From: Streptomyces sioyaensis
GTDB taxonomy: Bacteria > Actinomycetota > Actinomycetes > Streptomycetales > Streptomycetaceae
Assembly (NCBI RefSeq): GCF_004122735.1
Contig: NZ_SDIF01000006.1
Coordinates: 62,001-126,000 of the forward strand
DNA: 64,000 bases
Direction: 5' to 3'
How positions within the stretch are numbered: the first letter of the stretch is position 1; every line of letters starts with the position of its first letter. Shown here in pieces: positions 58,299 to 64,000 of the stretch. The position numbers and the translations under genes are program-made. The notes below the pieces were generated by a model, which saw nothing but the letters and a program-made list of their open reading frames with translations, did not search any database and was not told the DNA's origin.

Positions 58299-59460
58299 GC
58301 TGGCCCTCCATCAGAACTGTGTTCATCAAAGACGTGAAGCGGTCGAAGAGGTACGCGGCGTCGTGCGGACCCGCGGCGGCTTCGGGGTGGTACTGGACGC
58401 TGAAGGCCGGCTGGTCGAGCAGCTGCAGGCCCTCCACCACGTTGTCGTTGAGGCAGACGTGGGAGACCTCGGCGCGGCCGAAGGGGGTGTCGGAAACCTT
58501 GTCGAGCGGGGCGTCGACGGCGAATCCGTGGTTGTGCGCGGTGACCTCGACCTTGCCGGTCGTGCGGTCCTGCACCGGCTGGTTGATGCCGCGGTGCCCG
58601 TACTTGAGCTTGTAGGTACCGAAGCCCAGCGCACGGCCCAGGATCTGGTTGCCGAAGCAGATGCCGAACAGCGGCGTCTTGCGCTCCAGGACGCCCCGCA
58701 TGACGGAGACCGGGTGGTCGGCGGTGGCCGGGTCGCCGGGTCCGTTGGAGAAGAACACCCCGTCCGGGTTGACGGCGTAGACGTCCTCGACGGTGGCGGT
58801 GGCGGGGAGCACGTGCACCTCGATGCCGCGCTCGGCCATGCGGTGCGGGGTCATGCCCTTGATGCCCAGGTCGATCGCGGCGACGGTGAACTTCTTCGTC
58901 CCGATCGCCGGGACGACGTAGGACTCCTTGGTGGCGACCTGGGTGGACAGGTCGGCACCCTGCATCTCGGGGGCCTGGCGCACCTTGGCGAGCATGACGC
59001 CCGCGTCGGGCAGCGCCTCGCCGGAGAAGATCCCGACCCGCATCGCGCCGCGCTCACGCAGGTGGCGGGTGAGCGCGCGGGTGTCGATACCGCTGATGCC
59101 GACGACACCCTGGGCGACCAGCTCGTCGTCCAGGGAGCGCACCGAGCGCCAGTTGGAGGGGATGCGGGCGGGGTCGCGGACGACGTAGCCGGCGACCCAG
59201 ATCCGCTGCGACTCGGGGTCCTCGTCGTTCACACCGGTGTTGCCGATGTGCGGGGCGGTCATGACGACGACCTGGCGGTGGTACGAGGGGTCGGTCAGCG
59301 TCTCCTGGTAGCCGGTCATGCCGGTGGAGAACACCGCTTCGCCGAAGGTCTCCCCCACGGCCCCGTAGGCGCGGCCGTGGAAGCTGCGGCCGTCCTCCAG
59401 GACGAGTACGGCGGGGAGCCCCCTTGTGCCGTGGGCGGAACCCCTGGTGGAGGTCGTCAT
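58291..59460 (-). CDS. carA: Carbamoyl-phosphate synthase small (glutaminase) chain
   Basis: A 389-aa subunit supplying ammonia to CarB. The N-terminal CPSase_sm domain ([33 protein letters not shown]) covers about 15-160. The class I glutamine amidotransferase domain has [16 protein letters not shown] with the nucleophilic Cys near 270 and [14 protein letters not shown] with the His/Glu. The ATG at 59460 overlaps the preceding stop by 4 nt. Confidence 0.98.
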
Positions 59461-60044
59461 CGTGCGCCTTCCGTTTCGGTGTGCTCGGTGGTGTGCGGGG
59501 TGGTACTCAGCGTGGTGAGGGCCTCGACCCAGGCGGCGTGCTCGGCGGACCGGTCGGAGCGGAAGCCCGAGTCGAGTTCCTTGCCGCCGTGTTCCCAGGT
59601 GACGATGAGCAGCCCGCCCTCGGTGAGGACCTTGCCGGCGATGCCCTTGTCCAGGCGGGCGCCGCGCAGGGCGGCGGCCGGCACGAAGAAGTCCGTGGCG
59701 CCGGGCCGTACGACGTCCAGACCCTGCTCGGTGAGGGTCAGCTCGACGCGGCTGCGGGTGCCCAGGCCGTGCGCGACGATCCGGTCGAGCCACTGCCCGG
59801 CGGTGGTGGAGCCGTGGTAGCGGCCGCTGAGCCGGAGCCGCGGCTCGCCCAGGTCCTCGGGGGTGGCCGGCAGCTCGGGCAGATCGCCCTGGAGCGTGCC
59901 GCGCCACTTCCAGCCCTGGCGCATCAGCCAGTAGACGAAGGCGACGAAGACCAGCAGTCCGACGACCCAGCCGATCCGTGCCGCCCAGTCGGTGACCGGT
60001 GCGGACTGCTGTGCCGCGGCCAGGTGGAACAGTGAAGGAGTCAC
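59457..60044 (-). CDS. Membrane PH-like protein of the pyrimidine operon
   Basis: A 195-aa protein. A single membrane helix (about 23-42, [21 protein letters not shown]) precedes a cytoplasmic beta-rich PH-like domain (about 60-180, [35 protein letters not shown] strands). Its overlaps of 4 nt with pyrC and with carA show it is an integral operon member, and its place is conserved in actinobacteria. No enzyme motif is visible; anchoring or organising pyrimidine enzymes at the membrane is speculation. Confidence 0.8.
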   Translation of the reverse strand: MTPSLFHLAAAQQSAPVTDWAARIGWVVGLLVFVAFVYWLMRQGWKWRGTLQGDLPELPATPEDLGEPRLRLSGRYHGSTTAGQWLDRIVAHGLGTRSRVELTLTEQGLDVVRPGATDFFVPAAALRGARLDKGIAGKVLTEGGLLIVTWEHGGKELDSGFRSDRSAEHAAWVEALTTLSTTPHTTEHTETEGAR

Positions 60045-61336
60045 GCCAGCTTCCCGTCGACGACCGTTGCCCGGCCCCGCAGGAAGGTGTGGGTGACGCG
60101 TCCCGGCAGCTCACGACCCTCGTAGGGAGTGTTGCGGCTGCGGGAGGCGAAGCCCGCGGGGTCCACCTCTCCACGGTAAGCGGAATCGAGGAGGGTGAGG
60201 TTGGCGGGCTCACCGGCCGAGATGGGACGGCCGTGGCCGGCGGCCCCGCCGATCTGCGCGGGCTTGACCGACATCCGGTCCGCGACGCCCGCCCAGTCCA
60301 GCAGGCCGGTCTCCACCATCGTCCGCTGGACGACCGACAGCGCGGTCTCCAGGCCCACCATGCCCATGGCGGCCGCGGCCCACTCGCAGTCCTTGTCCTC
60401 GTGCGGGTGCGGGGCGTGGTCGGTGGCGACGATGTCGATGGTGCCGTCGGCGAGGGCCTCGCGCAGCGCCATGACGTCGCGCTCGGTACGCAGCGGCGGG
60501 TTGACCTTGTAGACGGGGTTGTAGGTGCGCACCATCTCGTCGGTGAGGAGCAGGTGGTGCGGGGTGACCTCGGCCGTCACGTCGATCCCGCGGGACTTGG
60601 CCCAGCGCACGATCTCGACGGAGCCCGCGGTCGACAGATGGCAGATGTGCACCCGGGATCCCACGTGCTCGGCGAGCAGCACGTCCCGGGCGATGATCGA
60701 CTCCTCGGCGACGGCCGGCCAGCCGCCGAGCCCGAGCTCCGCCGAGACGATGCCCTCGTTCATCTGGGCGCCCTCGGTGAGCCGCGGCTCCTGGGCGTGC
60801 TGGGCGACGACGCCGCCGAAGGCCTTCACGTACTCCAGGGCGCGCCGCATGATCACGGCGTCGTGGACGCACTTGCCGTCGTCGGAGAAGACGGTGACCC
60901 CGGCGGCGGACTCGTGCATGGCGCCCAGCTCGGCGAGCTTCTTGCCCTCCAGCCCGACCGTCACGGCGCCGATCGGCTGCACATCGCAGTAGCCGTGCTC
61001 CCGGCCGAGCCGGTAGACCTGCTCGACGACGCCGGCGGTGTCGGCCACCGGGAAGGTGTTGGCCATGGCGAACACGGCGGTGTAGCCGCCGCTCGCCGCG
61101 GCCTGGGTGCCGGTCAGGACGGTCTCGGAGTCCTCCCGCCCGGGCTCGCGCAGATGGGTGTGCAGATCGACGAGGCCGGGCAGCAGCACCTGCCCGCCGG
61201 CCTCGATGACCTGGGCGCCCTCGGCGCTGGAGACGGTGAGATCGGTGCCGACGGCGGTGATGGTCTCGTCCACGATCACGACGTCCTGCGGCTCCCCGCC
61301 CAGCACCCTCGCACCGCGGATCAGAATCTTGCTCAT
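60041..61336 (-). CDS. pyrC: Dihydroorotase
   Basis: A 431-aa zinc amidohydrolase of class I closing carbamoyl aspartate to dihydroorotate. [16 protein letters not shown] gives the HxH metal ligands and Arg near 60. [19 protein letters not shown] and [13 protein letters not shown] complete the metal/catalytic set. It is 4 nt downstream of pyrB and overlaps the PH-like gene by 4 nt. Confidence 0.97.
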   Translation of the reverse strand: MSKILIRGARVLGGEPQDVVIVDETITAVGTDLTVSSAEGAQVIEAGGQVLLPGLVDLHTHLREPGREDSETVLTGTQAAASGGYTAVFAMANTFPVADTAGVVEQVYRLGREHGYCDVQPIGAVTVGLEGKKLAELGAMHESAAGVTVFSDDGKCVHDAVIMRRALEYVKAFGGVVAQHAQEPRLTEGAQMNEGIVSAELGLGGWPAVAEESIIARDVLLAEHVGSRVHICHLSTAGSVEIVRWAKSRGIDVTAEVTPHHLLLTDEMVRTYNPVYKVNPPLRTERDVMALREALADGTIDIVATDHAPHPHEDKDCEWAAAAMGMVGLETALSVVQRTMVETGLLDWAGVADRMSVKPAQIGGAAGHGRPISAGEPANLTLLDSAYRGEVDPAGFASRSRNTPYEGRELPGRVTHTFLRGRATVVDGKLA

Positions 61337-61340
61337 GGTC

Positions 61341-62318
61341 TTACTTCTCCTCGGTACGGGGGTGGGTCACGGCGGGCTCGTTGCCGCCCAGCAGCAGGTA
61401 CAGGACGGCCATGCGGACGGAGACCCCGTTGGTCACCTGCTCGACGACCGTGCAGCGCTCGGAGTCGGCGACCTCGGCTGTGATCTCCATGCCCCGGACC
61501 ATCGGGCCGGGGTGCATCACCAGGGCGTGCTCCGGCATCCGGGCCATCCGGTGGCCGTCCAGGCCGTAGCGGCGCGAGTACTCGCGCTCGGTCGGGAAGA
61601 AGGCGGCGTTCATGCGCTCGCGCTGCACCCGCAGCATCATCACGGCGTCGGACTTCGGCAGCACGCTGTCGAGGTCGTACGACACCTCGCAGGGCCAGGT
61701 CTCGACGCCGACCGGCACCAGGGTGGGCGGCGCGACCAGCGTGACCTCGGCGCCGAGGGTGTGCAGCAGGTCGACGTTCGAGCGGGCGACCCGGCTGTGC
61801 AGCACATCGCCGACCAGGGTGATGCGCTTCCCGCCGAGGTCCTGGCCCAGCCCGGCGTCGGGACCGATGAGCCGGCGCCGCATGGTGAAGGCGTCGAGCA
61901 GGGCCTGGGTGGGGTGCTGGTGGGTGCCGTCGCCGGCGTTGATGACCGGGGCGTCGATCCAGCCGGAGGTGGCGAGCCGGTAGGGGGCACCGGAGGCGCT
62001 GTGCCGGATGACGACGGCGTCCACGCCCATCGCCTCCAGCGTCTGGGCGGTGTCCTTGAGGGACTCGCCCTTGGACACGCTGGACCCCTTGGCGGCGAAG
62101 TTGATCACGTCCGCGGAGAGCCGCTTCTCGGCGGCCTCGAACGAGATCCGGGTCCGGGTCGAGTCCTCGAAGAAGAGATTGCAGACCGTGCGTCCGCGCA
62201 GCGTGGGGAGTTTCTTGATCGGCCGGTCGGCGACCCGGGCCATCTCCTCGGCGGTGTCGAGGATCAGGACGGCGTCGTCGCGGGTGAGGTCGGCGGCCGA
62301 GATGAGGTGACGCTTCAT
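61341..62318 (-). CDS. pyrB: Aspartate carbamoyltransferase, catalytic chain
   Basis: A 325-aa enzyme condensing carbamoyl phosphate and aspartate. ATG at 62318 ([15 protein letters not shown]). Carbamoyl-phosphate loop [13 protein letters not shown] near 52, Lys loop region [14 protein letters not shown], aspartate loop RVQRERM and C-terminal [12 protein letters not shown] are intact. No pyrI was seen. In this operon type the trimer may associate with dihydroorotase. Follows pyrR by 93 nt. Confidence 0.98.
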   Translation of the reverse strand: MKRHLISAADLTRDDAVLILDTAEEMARVADRPIKKLPTLRGRTVCNLFFEDSTRTRISFEAAEKRLSADVINFAAKGSSVSKGESLKDTAQTLEAMGVDAVVIRHSASGAPYRLATSGWIDAPVINAGDGTHQHPTQALLDAFTMRRRLIGPDAGLGQDLGGKRITLVGDVLHSRVARSNVDLLHTLGAEVTLVAPPTLVPVGVETWPCEVSYDLDSVLPKSDAVMMLRVQRERMNAAFFPTEREYSRRYGLDGHRMARMPEHALVMHPGPMVRGMEITAEVADSERCTVVEQVTNGVSVRMAVLYLLLGGNEPAVTHPRTEEK

Positions 62319-62411
62319 CCGGTGTTCTCCGTGAGTGAAGGAGGTGTACGGGGATGTCCGTCGAGCGGGCATGCCTGCGGGCCCGGGGTCACCGGGTCCC
62401 TGCGTGAGGCG

Positions 62412-63048
<637 letters not shown>

Positions 63049-63132
63049 CGTCGGAATTACGCAGTCAGGTTAGCAGGACCCCCGTCAGCGCCCGTCCGCA
63101 CCCCTGACGGGTGAGGGTCTACCCCGTTCCGC

Positions 63133-63171
63133 TTGACGAAGTCAGATTACGCTGCGTAACCTCACAGTGAG
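63133..63171 (+). promoter_or_regulatory. bldD: bldD promoter with BldD-type operator
   Basis: TTGACG (63133-63138) and TAACCT (63157-63162), 18 nt apart. The perfect palindrome TTACGCTGCGTAA (63147-63159) overlaps the -10 region, followed by CTCACAGTGAG (63161-63171). Both fit BldD-box half-sites, so negative autoregulation as in S. coelicolor is expected. Confidence 0.75.
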
Positions 63172-63221
63172 TTACCAGCCCGCGGCTGAGCCGCATTTCG
63201 ACACAGCGTCCGGGGAGCCAT

Positions 63222-63722
63222 ATGTCCAGCGAATACGCCAAACAGCTCGGGGCCAAGCTCCGCGCCATCCGCACCCAGCAGGGCCTCTCTCTCCACGGCG
63301 TCGAGGAGAAGTCCCAGGGCCGCTGGAAGGCCGTGGTCGTGGGTTCGTACGAGCGCGGCGACCGTGCCGTGACCGTGCAGCGCCTCGCCGAACTGGCGGA
63401 CTTCTACGGCGTTCCGGTCCAGGAGCTGCTGCCGGGTACGACACCGGGCGGCGCGGCCGAGCCGCCGCCGAAGCTGGTGCTCGACCTTGAGCGCCTGGCC
63501 CATGTCCCGCAGGAGAAGGCCGGCCCGCTGCAGCGCTACGCCGCCACCATCCAGAGCCAGCGCGGTGACTACAACGGCAAGGTCCTCTCGATCCGCCAGG
63601 ACGACCTGCGCACCCTTGCGGTCATCTACGACCAGTCGCCCTCGGTGCTGACCGAGCAGCTGATCAGCTGGGGCGTGCTCGACGCCGATGCCCGCCGCGC
63701 CGTGCAGCACGACGAGCTCTGA
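63222..63722 (+). CDS. bldD: Developmental master repressor BldD
   Basis: A 166-aa regulator. The N-terminal XRE-type HTH (about 1-75) contains LRAIRTQQGLSLHGVEEKS and SYERGDRAVTVQRLAELADF. The C-terminal domain carries the c-di-GMP signature RGD-X8-RQDD with Arg114, Asp116, Arg125 and Asp128 in register. Tetrameric c-di-GMP drives dimerisation and repression of sporulation genes during vegetative growth (established knowledge). Divergent from pyrR and convergent with nusB. Confidence 0.98.
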   Translation: MSSEYAKQLGAKLRAIRTQQGLSLHGVEEKSQGRWKAVVVGSYERGDRAVTVQRLAELADFYGVPVQELLPGTTPGGAAEPPPKLVLDLERLAHVPQEKAGPLQRYAATIQSQRGDYNGKVLSIRQDDLRTLAVIYDQSPSVLTEQLISWGVLDADARRAVQHDEL

Positions 63723-63861
63723 CCCCCTCCCACCTGCAGAAACGTGCCGCCGCTCCGGGCTTCCGGGGCGGCGGTTCGGCGTTCCGGCCGGCGGACGGCG
63801 GTGGACCGCCGCCGCGCGGTGCCACCCAGGAGCGCCCCTGACGGCGTTCTGCGGGCATGCG

Positions 63862-63897
63862 ACGGGCCCGGAGCAGATCCCTGCGCTCCGGGCCCGT
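63862..63897. terminator. Bidirectional terminator between bldD and nusB
   Basis: Perfect 13-bp stem ACGGGCCCGGAGC (63862-63874) with its complement (63885-63897), 10-nt loop, between convergent genes. Confidence 0.8.
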
Positions 63898-63917
63898 TCA
63901 CACGCTCTGCCGAGCGC

Positions 63918-64000
63918 CTACTGCTCCTCGCGGCGCAGGCTCGGCTTCAGCTCCTTGAGCCGGCCGAGGAGGCCGTTGACGAATGCCGGGGAGTCGTCCG
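63918..64000 (-). CDS. nusB: Transcription antitermination protein NusB (C-terminus only)
   Basis: Only the last 27 codons are in the window: DDSPAFVNGLLGRLKELKPS then LRREEQ and TAG. DSPAFVNGLLGRL is the conserved last helix of NusB. The gene continues past the right edge. NusB with NusE binds boxA RNA to support rRNA antitermination. Confidence 0.85.
   Translation of the reverse strand, partial: DDSPAFVNGLLGRLKELKPSLRREEQ

Overview
This is a GC-rich actinobacterial chromosome segment, almost certainly from Streptomyces. The evidence is heavily G/C-biased third codon positions, frequent GTG starts, an intact BldD developmental regulator with its c-di-GMP motif, and the sIHF, RpoZ and PriA proteins of that group. 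From 10.7 kb rightwards the gene order matches, as I remember it, the S. coelicolor core block that ends in bldD and nusB. No tRNA, rRNA or CRISPR array was seen.

Left accessory region (1-10.6 kb): the 5' end of a large PKS-type protein with N-terminal nitronate-monooxygenase-like domains runs off the left edge. Beside it is an MFS exporter/AsnB-type amidotransferase pair, probably the border of a biosynthetic cluster. Next comes a small degenerate island with a lipoprotein, a GGR-type flavoprotein, an XRE/DUF2975 pair and the stump of a tyrosine integrase. Near-identical copies of the 3' end of a C39-like secreted peptidase gene bracket it, as expected for an element integrated at the end of that gene.

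Middle (10.7-42.4 kb): a P-loop kinase-like gene, an EccA-like TPR-AAA+ ATPase, two CNNM/CBS membrane proteins, and the riboflavin operon ribD-ribE-pnuC-like-ribBA-ribH-hisE-hisG under an FMN riboswitch. A uracil permease follows. Next is a probable basic-amino-acid catabolic locus: permease + Lrp regulator, and C-N hydrolase + DavB-like monooxygenase. Both transcription units carry the same three-box repeat upstream. Then come GuaB1, a secreted barnase-like RNase with barstar, rpe with a SorC-type regulator, a frameshifted ATPase-LuxR regulator, a Tat-exported intradiol dioxygenase and a secreted beta-propeller-like protein.

Right housekeeping region (42.4-64 kb, mostly minus strand): rsmB, fmt, priA, metK, coaBC, rpoZ, gmk, sIHF, then the pyrimidine operon pyrR-pyrB-pyrC-(PH-like)-carA-carB-pyrD-pyrF, divergent from bldD. 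The pyrR leader contains a PyrR-binding loop that would sequester the ribosome site. The bldD promoter carries a BldD-type palindrome. nusB is cut by the right edge. Points of novelty include the triple operator, a leader peptide plus terminator upstream of a small HTH gene, a candidate small RNA, and repeats inserted in frame in coding genes.
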